Of a DNA stretch of 64,000 bases, positions 52,600-62,269 are shown piece by piece. The stretch is from Anolis sagrei (taxonomy: Eukaryota > Chordata > Lepidosauria > Squamata > Anolidae): the NCBI RefSeq assembly GCF_037176765.1, contig NC_090022.1:52143209-52207208 (forward strand). Reading direction: 5' to 3'. The first letter of the stretch is position 1. Each line of letters begins with the position of its first letter. The notes under the pieces are model-generated. The model worked only from the letters and a program-made list of their open reading frames with translations, was not told where the DNA came from and ran no database searches. Position numbers and translations under genes: made by a program.

Positions 52600-53410
52600 A
52601 CTGCTTGACTATCAAGCAAAGCGTGGGTGCTAGAAATAACATCATACGAAAGCTGACTGGGGCTACCTGGAGATCACAGTGAAGACATCTGTCTTTGCGC
52701 TTTGCTACTCTGCTGCTGAGTATGCATGCCCAGTGTGGAACACATCTCACCACGTTAAAACAGTGAATGTGGCTCTTAATGAGACATGCCGCATTATCAC
52801 AGGACATTCACACCCTACACCACTGGAGAAATTATATTGTTTAGCCAGTACTGCACCACCTGATATCCACCAGGAAGTAGAGCCAGCAATTAGAGGACCA
52901 AGGCATTGACATCTCCAGCCCATCCCCTGTTCAGATATCAGCCAGCATGCCAACGACTTAGTAAAAAGCTTACTAAGATCTACAGAGATACTCGCAGGAA
53001 CACCTCAGCAAGCGAGAGTCCAAAAGTGGCAGGCTAAAACCCAGAGCCTCAATCAGTGGCTGATCCTGGATGAGAAACTCCTTCCTTGGGACACAGAAGA
53101 GTGGGTGGCCTGGAAGGCACTGAACAGGCTGCACTTTGGTGGCACAAGATGCAGCGCCAATCTTAAGAAATGAGGCTACAAAGTGGAATCCATGACATGC
53201 ATATGTGGAGCAAAGCAAACCACAGACCACTTACTACAATGCAGTCTGAGCTCCACCACAAGCATAGTGGAGGACCTTCTTACAGCAACAACAGAGGAAC
53301 TCCAAGTTGCCAGTTTCTGGTCAAAGGACATTTAGTATAATGCCAAGTTTTACCTTTGTGGTTTTTTTATACATTATAACTGTATTCTCAATTCGTTTCT
53401 GATGCAATAA
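52600..53410 (+). mobile_element. Non-LTR LINE, ORF2 C-terminal part and 3' end
   Basis: Reading in pieces: NNIIRKLTG, LCYSAAEYACPVWNTSHHVK, NETCRIITG, PPDIHQEVEPAIRG, and [17 protein letters not shown] near the end. This is the region after the reverse transcriptase of a jockey/CR1-group LINE, with a Cys-His cluster. Decayed with frame changes. It ends GCAATAAATAAATTATT. The same family is at 5825-6205, where the tail matches the tRNA SINE tail. Confidence 0.75.
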
Positions 53411-53434
53411 ATAAATTATTTCCAGGAAAGTACA

Positions 53435-53655
53435 TCTACACTGTGTATAGTGTACTTTCTACACTGGATGATGAGTGCAGTTTGATCCCATGGCTCAATG
53501 CTAGGGAAGCATGGGAGTTGTAGTTTTACAAGGTCTTTCACCCTCCCAAAGAGTGCTGGTATATACCCCAACTACTATTCTCATGATTCCATCACCCTGA
53601 GCCATGGCAATCAAAGTGGTGCCAAACTGAATTAATTCTACAGTACAGGTGCCCT
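53435..53655. repeat. MITE family A copy
   Basis: ACATCTACACTGTGTATAGT ... GTGCAGTTTGATCCCATGGC ... AATTAATTCTACAGTACAGG. Confidence 0.8.
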
Positions 53656-53659
53656 ACTG

Positions 53660-54045
53660 TCCTGCAAACCGGTATGTACAGTGTTGCTCCTATCTTCTTT
53701 TAAGTTGCTTCTCGCCAGCACAGCTGTCCTCTTAAGAAAGGGCGTCTGTGAATTGTTTCAGGCTGAGATCACTTGCAGGGCTCAACAAGCACTTTCTGCT
53801 TTTCTTCGCTTGCAAGTGTTAAGGCACACTTTACCTCGCTACAGTGTACATCCAGTCCATAAATGGCACTCTCTCAGTTCTGGCACCCATCAATCAATAA
53901 TGCTCCATTTGAGTTGTTAGAATGAATGGAAGGCAGCTCTGATAAGAACGTTCTGTCACTTTTAGTAGTTTGATGTATCAGAAATCTTCCATTTTTGTCT
54001 TTTACTTGAATAGAGGAAAACTCCCTATTACTTTTACTTTCCCAT
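53660..54045. other. TMEM43 intron 1 stretch, nothing recognised
   Basis: No gene or repeat identified. Confidence 0.5.
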
Positions 54046-54108
54046 GATTCCATTGCACTGAGCTATGGCACTTAAAGTTGGATCAAACTGCATTAATTCT
54101 ATCGACAG

Positions 54109-55560
54109 CAGTGTTTCTCAACCTTCCTAATACCTCCAACCACAAAATTATTTTTGTTGCTACTACATAATTGTAATTTTGCTACTGTTATGAATCGTAA
54201 TATAAATATCTGATATACAGGATGTATTTTCATTCACTGGACCAAATCTAGCACACATAGCCAATACACTCAAATTTGAATGCTGGTGAGGTTTTTTTTG
54301 GGGGGGGGGGGGTTTGGCGGGGGGGGGGGAAGGGGATTGATTTTGGGTTGTTGTAGGTTTTTTCGGGCTATATGGCCATGGCCTAGAGGCATTCTCTCCT
54401 GACATTTCGCCTGCATCTATGGCAAGCATCCTCAGAAGTAGTGAGGTCTGTTGGAACTAGGAACCATGAAAATGAACACAATCTGGCTACCAGTATTAAA
54501 AAACTCTAAAATTACAACAGCACAACAACAGAGAGGAAACAAACAAGGACATCTAATCACCTCTCAACAAAAGTTTGCTCTAGGCACTGCCAGGCAATCA
54601 AATGCTAATCAAGGTGATCAGTTTAAACATTCACACCTGGCTCTAGCAGACAAGAGTCCTTTGTCTCACCCTGGTCATTCCACAGATATATAAACCCTTT
54701 TTTCCCTCCTTTCTGTTGAAATTGTCCACATGCTTGTGTATTTCAATGGCTTCTCCGTGTAGTCTGACATGGTGGTTGTGAGAGTGGTCCAGCATTTCTT
54801 TTGTCATTTTGATTTTGTCATTTGGGAGTTGTAGTTGATGGGATTTATAGTTCACCTACAATCAAAGAGCATTCTGAACTCTCCCAATGATGGAATTGAA
54901 CCAAACTTGGCACACACGACCAATAGAAAATACTGGATGGGTTGGTGGGCAGTGACCCTGAGTTTTGGAGTTGTAGTTCACCTACATTCAGAGCACTAAG
55001 GACTCAAACAATGAAGGATCTAGACTCAACTTGGTGCAGATACTTAATAAAAAATGTGAAAAATGGTGGGGTTTGGGGAAAATAGACCTTGACATTTGGG
55101 AGTTGTAGTTGCTGGGATTTATAGTTCACCTACAATCAAAGAGCATTCTGAACTCCACCATGGATGGAATTGAACCAAACTCAGCACACAGAATTCCCAT
55201 GACAAACAGAAAATACTGGAAGGGTTTGGTGGGCATTGACCTTGAGTTTTGGAGTTGTAGTTCACTTACATGCAGAGAGCACTGAGGACTCAAACAATAA
55301 TGGATCTGAACCAAACTTGACACAAATACTCAATATGCCCAAATGTGAACATTGGTGGAGTTTGGGGAAGATAGACATTTGGCAGATGTAGTTGCTGGGA
55401 TTTATAGTTCACCTACAATCAAAGAGCATTCTGAACCCTACCAATGATAGAATTGGGCCAAACTTCCCACACAAAGCCCCCATGACCAACAGAAAGTTTT
55501 TTGATGGTCTTTTGTGACCCCTCTGACACCCCCTCGTGACCCCCAGGTGGAGAAACGCTA
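54109..55560 (+). mobile_element. hAT non-autonomous element with internal ~140-bp repeats
   Basis: The ends are CAGTGTTTCTCAACC and the complement of GGTGGAGAAACGCTA. Duplicated target ATCGACAG / ATCTACAG (54101-54108, 55561-55568) differs at one base. The interior has GGAGTTGTAGTT recurring near 54824, 54966, 55094 and 55250, i.e. roughly 140-bp monomers carrying AACCAAACTTGGCACACA. It is split by a Penelope-like insertion at 54346-54808. Confidence 0.85.
54346..54808 (-). mobile_element. Penelope-like element, 3' coding remnant plus terminal repeat
   Basis: The minus strand first reads EMLDHSHNHHVRLHGEAIEI then HKHVDNFNRKEGKKG, the C-terminus of the PLE GIY-YIG endonuclease domain (E.EI.KH..NFNR motif). 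A spacer and the terminal sequence with AGATGCAGGCGAAATGTCAG and ACCTACAACAACCC follow. A 9-bp target duplication TTGATTTTG (54337-54345, 54809-54817) is exact. It proves that the widespread GAAACGTCAGGAGAGAATGC repeats in this window are PLE ends, and it is younger than the hAT element around it. Confidence 0.88.
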
Positions 55561-55574
55561 ATCTACAGACTTTG

Positions 55575-55665
55575 GACCTAGGGCAGGCTATTAGGAATTG
55601 TGGGAGTTGGAGTCCAAAACACTTGGAAGGCCAAAGTTTGCCCATGCCTGGTCTAGATGCACTGC
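55575..55665. repeat. MITE family C, right half
   Basis: CTATTAGGAATTGTGGGAGT, TGGAGTCCAAAACACTTGGA, AAGTTTGCCCATGCCTGGTC. Inserted into the MITE A remains that also flank the hAT element. Confidence 0.8.
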
Positions 55666-55669
55666 TAAA

Positions 55670-56205
55670 TTCATAAAATCATAGAATCAAAGAATTGGAA
55701 CAGACCTCATGGGCCATCCAGTCCAACCCCCTGCCAACAAGCAGGAATATTGCATTCAAAGCACCCCTGACAGATGGCCATCCAGCCTCTGTTTAAAAGC
55801 TTCCAAAGAAGGAGCCTCCACCACACTCCGGGGCAGAGAGTTCCACTGGTGAACGGCTCTCACAGTCAGGAAGTTCTTCCTCATGTCCAGATGGAATCTC
55901 CTCTCTTGTAGTTTGAAGCCATTGTTCCACGTCCTAGTCTCCAAGGAGGCAGAAAACAAGCTTGCTCCCTCCTCCCTGTGGCTTCCTCTCACATATTTAT
56001 ACATGGCTATCATGTCTCCTCTCATCCTTCTCTTCTTCAGGCTAAACATGCCCAGCTCCTTAAGCCGCTCCTCATAGGGCTTGTTCTCCAGACCCTTGAT
56101 CATTTTAGTCGCCCTCCTCTGGACACATTCCAGCTTGTCAATATCTCTCTTGAATTGAGGTGCCCAGAATTGGACACAGTATTCCAGGTGTGTGAAATGC
56201 AAGTG
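55670..56205 (-). mobile_element. CR1 LINE, ORF2 C-terminus and 3' end
   Basis: The minus strand is open for about 163 codons: [80 protein letters not shown]. This is the classic CR1 reverse-transcriptase C-terminus. The 3' end lies at 55670-55690 with CATAGAATCAAAGAATTGG. 5'-truncated, little decayed; it ends within about 100 bp of TMEM43 exon 1. Confidence 0.94.
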
Positions 56206-56296
56206 AAACTTTAATTTCACAAAACTTTTAGTACTTTCCCCACTCAAAACAAACCCTATTTAAGTAGAGAAGGAATAAGAAGGAATCCATACTCAC

Positions 56297-56400
56297 TTTT
56301 CTCCAGTCTTGCTTTAAACACCGAGAGAACACACTCCAACTAGTCGCCAAGCAAAGCCACGCCCACCGCCCTGCACAAGGCCCCGCCCCTTTTCAAGAAC
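56297..56400 (-). other. TMEM43: TMEM43 exon 1 (noncoding, 5' UTR)
   Basis: The donor GTGAGT (minus strand 56296-56291) follows GGAGAAAA. The upstream sequence is GC-rich and has no ATG that continues in frame into exon 2; an ATG near 56404 opens a frame of only three codons. The upstream limit is not known. Confidence 0.65.
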
Positions 56401-56686
56401 ACATGCGCGCGGTTTCGAAGCATGCCGGGAGTTGTAGTCTTCCAAAACAGGACGCACGTCGTTTGACGCACAGCATGGCGGGGAGGGTCATTGCGTGAAG
56501 GTCGCGAAGCATGCCGGGAGGCGCAAGGCCGTAAGGGAGTAACGGCTTCTCGGCGTGGTTTAGTGTCGTGGTTGCCGCCTCCCTCCCGCACCGTTTTTCC
56601 CCTCTTCTTCTTCAAGGAGGCTTTCGAGGCGGAGAGAGAGAGAGAGAAAGAGAGAGCCCTTCTTTGGCCGGGCTTTCCTGAGGGCC
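56340..56686. promoter_or_regulatory. TMEM43/CHCHD4 bidirectional promoter
   Basis: GC-rich, without a clear TATA box. GCATGCCGGGAGTTGTAGT (56420-56438) matches the long ZNF143/STAF motif including its ACTACAA half when read on the other strand. AAGCATGCCGGGAG (56507-56520) is a second core. GC boxes CCCCGCCCC and CCACGCCC lie at 56350-56390, and CATGCGCGC near 56402 resembles half of an NRF1 site. ZNF143 and NRF1 sites are common in divergent promoters of housekeeping and mitochondrial genes. Confidence 0.75.
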
Positions 56687-56708
56687 ATGTCCTACTGCAG
56701 GCAAGAAG
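56687..56708 (+). CDS. CHCHD4: CHCHD4 (MIA40) exon 1
   Basis: ATG TCC TAC TGC AGG CAA GAA G reads MSYCRQE and a split Gly codon, then GTACCC. Human CHCHD4 begins MSYCRQEGKDRIIFVTKED, and the gene lies head to head with TMEM43. CHCHD4 is the oxidoreductase of the mitochondrial intermembrane space that forms disulfides in imported CX9C/CX3C proteins, re-oxidised by GFER/ALR. The catalytic CPC motif and CX9C helices are in later exons, which I cannot find by 64000; intron 1 must exceed 7.2 kb. The donor is weak (GTACCC). Confidence 0.85.
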
Positions 56709-56799
56709 GTACCCGGGGATCTCTGGCAGGAGGGGAGGGGAGGAAGGAGGCAGAGCAGGCCTCGGGCCCCAAGCGAAGGACCCAAGGCGAAGGGCTCCT

Positions 56800-56925
56800 G
56801 GGAGTTGTAGCTTTACAAGGTCTTCAGCCTTCTCTGTCAAAGGAAAAGGATTCTTCGCAAATCCAGAGGTTAAAATGGGGTCAAAGTGCATTATTTCTAC
56901 AGTGCAGATGCACCAAGGTGACCCA
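56800..56925. repeat. MITE family A copy (partial)
   Basis: GGGAGTTGTAGCTTTACAAG, CAGCCTTCTCTGTCAAAGG, ATTATTTCTACAGTGCAGAT. About 100 bp inside CHCHD4 intron 1. Confidence 0.75.
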
Positions 56926-56999
56926 GGTCTCACCTGCACTGGACCTACAATCCAGTTTCTGAAAACAGATTATCTGATTTTAAACTAGATTACAGGAAG

Positions 57000-57300
57000 T
57001 CCCCAAATTACGAGCAAGATAGGTTATGTAAATTTGTTCTTATTATAATAATGTAATACAATATAGTAATAATACAGTAGAATATATAATAACATTGTAA
57101 TATAATAAGGCTAAGATATTATATCTGATACTACTGATAATATATAACAATATATAATGATATACTCTATTATTATTTTATATTTTAGTTTGTAGTGTTT
57201 TTGATTGGGAGCTGATTTGAGTGTCTGCTTTGAGAGATAAAGCAAGATATAAATAAAATAAGTCAGATCATTTTTTCAGTATAGTTCCAGATAGATAGAT
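57000..57300. other. AT-rich stretch
   Basis: Irregular ATAATATATAATA sequence with no gene, and a short (AC)n at 57299-57312. Confidence 0.6.
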
Positions 57301-57433
57301 ACACACACACACCAGGTTTAGATAATATAGGGAAGGGTGAACACCCCTGTGGTGTTGTTTTGCTGTCTGTGCCGCTGTTCAAAAGATTTCATCCTGTGAT
57401 AATTGGATTTTGAAAACTGCATTAATTCTACAG

Positions 57434-57791
57434 CAGGGGTCCTCAAACTTTTTAAACAGAGGGCCAGGTCATAGTCTCTCAAACTGTTGGAGGGCCAGAT
57501 TATAATTTGAAAAAAGGATAATGAATTTCTATGCACACAGCACATATCTTATTTGTAGTGCAAAAAACACTTAAAAACAATACAATAATTAAAATGAAGA
57601 ACAATTTTAACAAATATAAACTTATTAGTATTTCAATGGGAAGTGTGGGCCTGCTTTTGGCTGATGAGATAGGATTATTGTTGTTGTATGCTTTCAAGTC
57701 ATTTCAGACTTTGGTTGACCCTGAGCGAGGACCGGGTAAATGACCTTGGAGGGCTGCATCCGGCCCTCGGGCCTTAGTTTGAGGACCCCTG
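57434..57791. mobile_element. hAT non-autonomous element, same family as 3468-3833
   Basis: CAGGGGTCCTCAAACTTTTT ... AGTTTGAGGACCCCTG, inverse orientation to the XPC copy. Target duplication TTCTACAG / TTCTACAC (57426-57433, 57792-57799), 7 of 8 bases. Confidence 0.9.
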
Positions 57792-57978
57792 TTCTACACT
57801 GTAGATTCGTTCTCAGTTAAGAAGGACAATAGACTAGATGTTGTGTAAAGAGTAACTCTGGTATCAAAAGGCTAGTAATCATAAGCAGTTTGTGGACCAA
57901 CGACTTAGAAGTGGGAAGGCCCATCTAGTCCAATCCTCTGCTGTATAGGAACACATAGCTAAAACAGTCTTTCTAAGA

Positions 57979-58112
57979 CAAGCATGGGCAAACTTGGGTC
58001 CTCCAGGTGTTTTGGACTTCAGCTCCCACAATTCCTAACAGCTGGTAGGCTATTAGGAATTATGGGAGTTGAAGTACAAAACACCTTGCTGGATGAAGTT
58101 TGCCCATGCCTG
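57979..58112. mobile_element. Complete MITE family C (134 bp)
   Basis: CAAGCATGGGCAAACTTGGG ... GAAGTTTGCCCATGCCTG; arms carry GTGTTTTGGACTTCAGCTCC and GGGAGTTGAAGTACAAAACA. Target duplication TTCTAAGA / TTCTAAGG. Reference copy for the family; compare the promoter palindrome at 2579-2756. Confidence 0.88.
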
Positions 58113-58484
58113 TTCTAAGGGATAGCCATCTTGTATGAACTTCACATGTTTAAGTTAATTTTTCACAAAAGACAAAATTCAACGTGAAAGGAATAGATAT
58201 AGCACTTACTTTGCATCTTTGTTGAGGTTTTATCTAGGTTTTTTCCTTGTTCTTGCTTGGGAGAGAACCCTGTGAGGTCAACCAGGTGAGATTCAAGGTC
58301 ATTCATTGGGAGTCATGTGGCTGAACCTCTGCCATATTGAGATATTCTTGAGAAAGGGTATGGGTTTGAAATTTTCCTCCTAACTTACTCTTCAATATTT
58401 CTGGATAGGTAGAGTATTAAAAGCTTGTTTTCTACTGCTCAGAAAACACAGAGCAATGGATTCAAATTACAGGAAAAGAGATTC

Positions 58485-58690
58485 TAACTAAAATTAGGAA
58501 GAACTTCCTGACAGTAAGACGGATTTGCCAGTGAAATACGCTTCCCTGGAGCATGGCTGAGGCTCCTCCTTTGTAGGTTTTTAAACAAGCTGAATGACCA
58601 CCTATTGGAAGTACTTTGATTATGCATTGCTGCATGGCAGAAAGGGATTGGGCTAAATGACTCTTGGGTCTTTTTCAACTTTGATTCTAA
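58485..58690 (+). mobile_element. CR1 LINE 3' end
   Basis: TAGGAAGAACTTCCTGACAG, TTTTTAAACAAGCTGAATGA, GGGATTGGGCTAAATGACTC, CAACTTTGATTCTA. Confidence 0.85.
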
Positions 58691-58825
58691 AAGGTTGCAT
58701 TCCCAAGAAACATGGAAGCCTATCTACATCTTTTCTTTCCAAGGGCAGGAGACACGCTACAGTGCATATTACAGTCTTCTGTTTGAAAGGTACTTTGGAG
58801 GTGGTAGGGCTCAAAATGTATACCA

Positions 58826-59340
58826 TATATACTTGAGTATAAGCCGACCCAAATATAAGCTGAGACACCTAATTTTACCACAAAAAAACTTGGAAAACGT
58901 ATTGACTCGAGTCTAAGCCAAGGGTGAGAAATGCAGCAGCTACTGGTAAATTTCAAAATAAAAATAGATACCAATGTCCTCAATTACATTAATTGAGGCA
59001 TTACTAGGTTAAATGTTTTTGAATATTTACATAAAACTGTTATTTAAGATAAGACTGCCCAACCCTGATTAAATCATTATTCTAACCTTCAATGTAAATG
59101 TGCTTACATATTCTTCCAATAGTAATAGAGTAAAATAATAAATGTAATAAAAATAATAATAGAGTAAAATAATGTAAATGTAATAATAATAAAAATAGAG
59201 TAAAATAATAAATGTAATAAAAATAATAATTACAGAGTAAAATGATAAATAACTTTGACTCAAATATAGGCTGAGGAAGGCTTTTTCATCCTAAAAAAAG
59301 AGCTGAAAACTCAGCATATACTTGAGTATATACAGTATAT
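58826..59340. mobile_element. MITE family D (~515 bp) with internal tandem repeats
   Basis: The ends are ATATACTTGAGTATAAGC and the inverted GCATATACTTGAGTATATAC, with TA next to each. Inside, a unit like AGAGTAAAATAATAAATGTA is repeated four times (59125-59250). TTTGACTCAAATATAGGCTG is an internal copy of the end motif. No ORF. A TA duplication would suit a Tc1/mariner-type origin, but this is not proved. Confidence 0.65.
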
Positions 59341-59344
59341 CAAG

Positions 59345-60260
59345 GTTGCTTAGGCTACACTAACATCACCTTGGAACATGTGTGGCAACGAGCAACTCTA
59401 TGGCAGCATTCAGCTCCCAAGGCTGTTCCTGTCAGTCTGAACCTATGGTATATTTCTGTATGGAAAGCAGACACTGACATAAGGGAAATCTTTTGGCCTA
59501 GTTGCTGATAAGGCAGGTCAGGAAGCTTTGAGATAGCTTTTTGGATTGCTAAAATTGGATCTGTGAGGCAGCTTCACTTTCCCAATCCTTGTTCCCATGG
59601 AAGGGATAGTTTGACATTTTTTGTACCATAAGTTATTCTGTAGGTGAAAACAAGTGGAAATCAAAACATAGGATATATTTGATACCTTTAAATCAAGCAT
59701 CACTCTTGATCATTTTATTCTGAGGACTAATGATGGCTTAACATTGGGATTTTGCATATTTTATTTCCCCATTATGTTTATGAAGTTGATTAAACAGAAG
59801 GCCGTTTCACTACCTGGCAGCATTATCTAACACATTCTTGCTCCTTGACATAGATTTATTGCTGAGTGAGTAGTAGGCCTTGTATGTATTTTATGTTCTC
59901 ATTTTTATGATCGTATTTAGTTCTTGGTGTTGATTTTAGAAGTTGTTCTTTTCCTCATTCTTAGTGTGAAGGCTCATTGAGTTTTCTCTTTACATTTCTT
60001 TCAATTTTCCCTTTCCTTGCACATAGAACGGAGTGAATGATGACACTGACTAGCAACTGCTGTCAAGTTGTGTAAGGATCACATGGTAACATCCAACAGA
60101 AGCATAAATTACAGCGTTTGATTTAATAGGGTACAGTTGAGGACATAGTCTAATGAAAAGCTAAATGAACACAAAGTAATTGCTGTAGGATAATAATAAA
60201 ATCATAGGCATTTAGTAAAGCAGTTTAAATAAAAGTAATACGTGGATTTAAGGCTAAATA
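59345..60260. other. CHCHD4 intron 1 stretch, nothing recognised
   Basis: About 900 bp without identified repeat or exon. Confidence 0.5.
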
Positions 60261-60269
60261 AAAGTTGTT

Positions 60270-60625
60270 TATTTACTTTTAAAGATATTATTATATTTAT
60301 TGATTGCCTAGAGATACGCTTTGGCAAGCGGTATACAAAAAGTTGTGGCTTTGATTTTTACCTGGCAATTTTGGTACCTTGAAAAGTAAGAAATCAGCTT
60401 GTGTCATATATTTCATGGATTATAACAGGGGTGAGAGTCATGCCGACTTCCCGATGCTGGACTAAAACTCCAGCATTCCTCACAATTGACTGTGCTGGCT
60501 AAGGCTGCTGGGACTTACAGTTCAGCAGTATCTGGAAGGCAACATGATTCCTATCCCTGGATTATTTATTTATTTATTTCATTTATATACCGCTTTTCTC
60601 AGCCCTTGGGCGATTATAGGCTCTA
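60270..60625. repeat. L2-like LINE end fragments
   Basis: TTTATTGATTGCCTAGAGATACGC-like sequence near 60285-60345 and TTATTTATTTATTTCATTTA, ATACCGCTTTTCTCAGCCCT at 60560-60610. Confidence 0.45.
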
Positions 60626-60760
60626 AAACTATGGAAGATTAGTCTATAGTGTATTTGTGATAGATCTTTAAGGTGCTACAAGTTTCTCTTTCATTTTTTC
60701 TTCTGAAGCAGATCAGCACAACCACTCCTGTAATGAGTTTTCTTAATATCACTTAAATCT

Positions 60761-60880
60761 ATATAAATAAAAATGTAATGTTCGTTTGTGATACCATCAT
60801 ATCTCAAAAACCACTGGGGGAATTGGCACCAAATTTGGACACAATACACCTAACAACCCAATGTATGTTCTCCACTCAAC
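60761..60880 (+). mobile_element. Helitron 5' end
   Basis: TCTATATAAATAAAAATGTA, ATGTTCGTTTGTGATACC, CTCAAAAACCACTGGGGGAA, CACCAAATTTGGACACAATA. It begins with TC after A, as Helitrons do. No matching hairpin-CTAG 3' end was found by 64000, so the right limit is open. Confidence 0.65.
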
Positions 60881-61620
60881 CTCCCCCCCCTCAAAAAAAA
60901 ACACTTCCCCCTCCCTCCCCCTACCCCCCCTTAGAAAGACGATCAACTGTAAGCCTCAGGCAGGGGGAGGGGAGGAGTGCACGTGCATGGCCAGCAGCGA
61001 GTGTGCATGGAGGCCCTTCCTTCAGGAGCTGGAGGAAAAACCCTCATCCCTGCAGGCCTGCTACCCTGTCACTATCCTTTACATCAGGGGTCCTCAAACT
61101 ATGGGGTGTGGAGAAGGGTGAGTCCCCCCCCCCCCAAGAAGTGCTTCCCTGGGCAGCAGCACTGGCAGGTACAAAGGAGGCCGGGCTCCCTCCTCCTCCT
61201 CTTCCAAGGAGTAAACTTGCAACTGAAGGAAAGGAGGGATTGGGGGGGGGCACATTAGGAGCTGAGGGGAAAAAACAAACAAAAAGAGGTAAACAACACT
61301 TTACATTTACTTTGTGCCTTCACTCTACAGCAATGCCCTTCTTTTTTGGATTCTCCATGCTCCAACATATTGGAGGAAGCAGCAGCAGCAAAAGAGGCGG
61401 GGGGGGGGGGAGCAGCAGTAAGGGAGACGGACTCTCCTCCCTCTCTCTCTTTCTCTCTTTCTCTCTCTCCCTGCAGCATCCACCGGATTCCTGGCTATGG
61501 CTCTGCAGGCTTCCAGCCCCATGCTAACTTTAAGGTTGTGTCACATGGCTCCTTGGAGGGGGGGGGGCTAAGGATTACCCAGCCCACCACTCTCCAGGGC
61601 CAGCAAGAGTGACCAAAAGC
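60880..61620. other. GC-rich low-complexity stretch with a spurious long frame
   Basis: Runs of C or G (60886, 61123, 61240, 61398, 61558), CT-rich CTCTCTTTCTCTCTTTCTCT at 61441-61470. A plus-strand frame of 249 codons (60778-61527) crosses it but has no domain, poor composition and no splice or start context. TCAGGGGTCCTCAAACTATG at 61083 is a hAT end scrap. I see no gene. Confidence 0.6.
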
Positions 61621-61859
61621 TTTATTTACTGCAGAGGAGGCTCCTGTTTGGAGGAGAAAAGGTGAGAGGCAGGAGCCTGAGATTGGGGGCTGAGGCCTGC
61701 AAGAGGAGAAGTTCTGTGGGCAAAGATTCTTGGAATGGCTGGGTGCCTCTGAGCATGTGCAGAGTGATTCCTTGAACTTTCCAAAGGTGATTGATTGCAA
61801 CTCCTTTCATCCCCAAAATGATGGGAGATGCCTTTGAGAAAGGATGGGAGATGAAACTA

Positions 61860-62095
61860 GGGGGTGCATCTGCACTGGGAAATTAATGTGGCTCAGTAGC
61901 ATTTTAACTGTGGATCCCAGGGAGTTGTAGTTTGACAAGGCCTTGGGCTGCTTCTACAATGAATGCAGTTCGGTACCACTTCCGCGGCTCAATAAATCAT
62001 GGGATTTGTTGTCTTGAGCCTCCTTTGCCGAGGAGTATAGGAAACTGCAAATCCCAGGATTTTGTAGCAGTTAAACTGCATTAATTCTACAGTGT
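61860..62095. repeat. MITE family A copy
   Basis: GGTGCATCTGCACTGGGAAA ... GGAGTTGTAGTTTGACAAGG ... GCATTAATTCTACAGTGTAG, followed at 62100 by a MITE C left end (GGCATGAGCAAACTTTGGCC). Confidence 0.78.
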
Positions 62096-62149
62096 AGATC
62101 AGGCATGAGCAAACTTTGGCCCTCCTGGTGTTTTGGACTTCAAATGTAG

Positions 62150-62260
62150 GAGTTATTTATTTATTTATTTATTTTATATCCTATTTTTTCTCTCCATACG
62201 GAGACTCAAAGCAGCTCACGATTAAAAACATTACAATACAACTTATAAAATATACAATAA
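62150..62260 (-). repeat. L2-like LINE 3' end
   Basis: TTATTTATTTATTTATTTTA, TTTCTCTCCATACGGAGACT, CAAAGCAGCTCACG. Confidence 0.6.
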
Positions 62261-62269
62261 TACAACAGT

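Noticed and set aside
60778-61527. 249-codon plus-strand frame
   Set aside because: Proline, serine and glycine rich because of C/G runs; no family resemblance, and overlapping frames are open on the other strand too.
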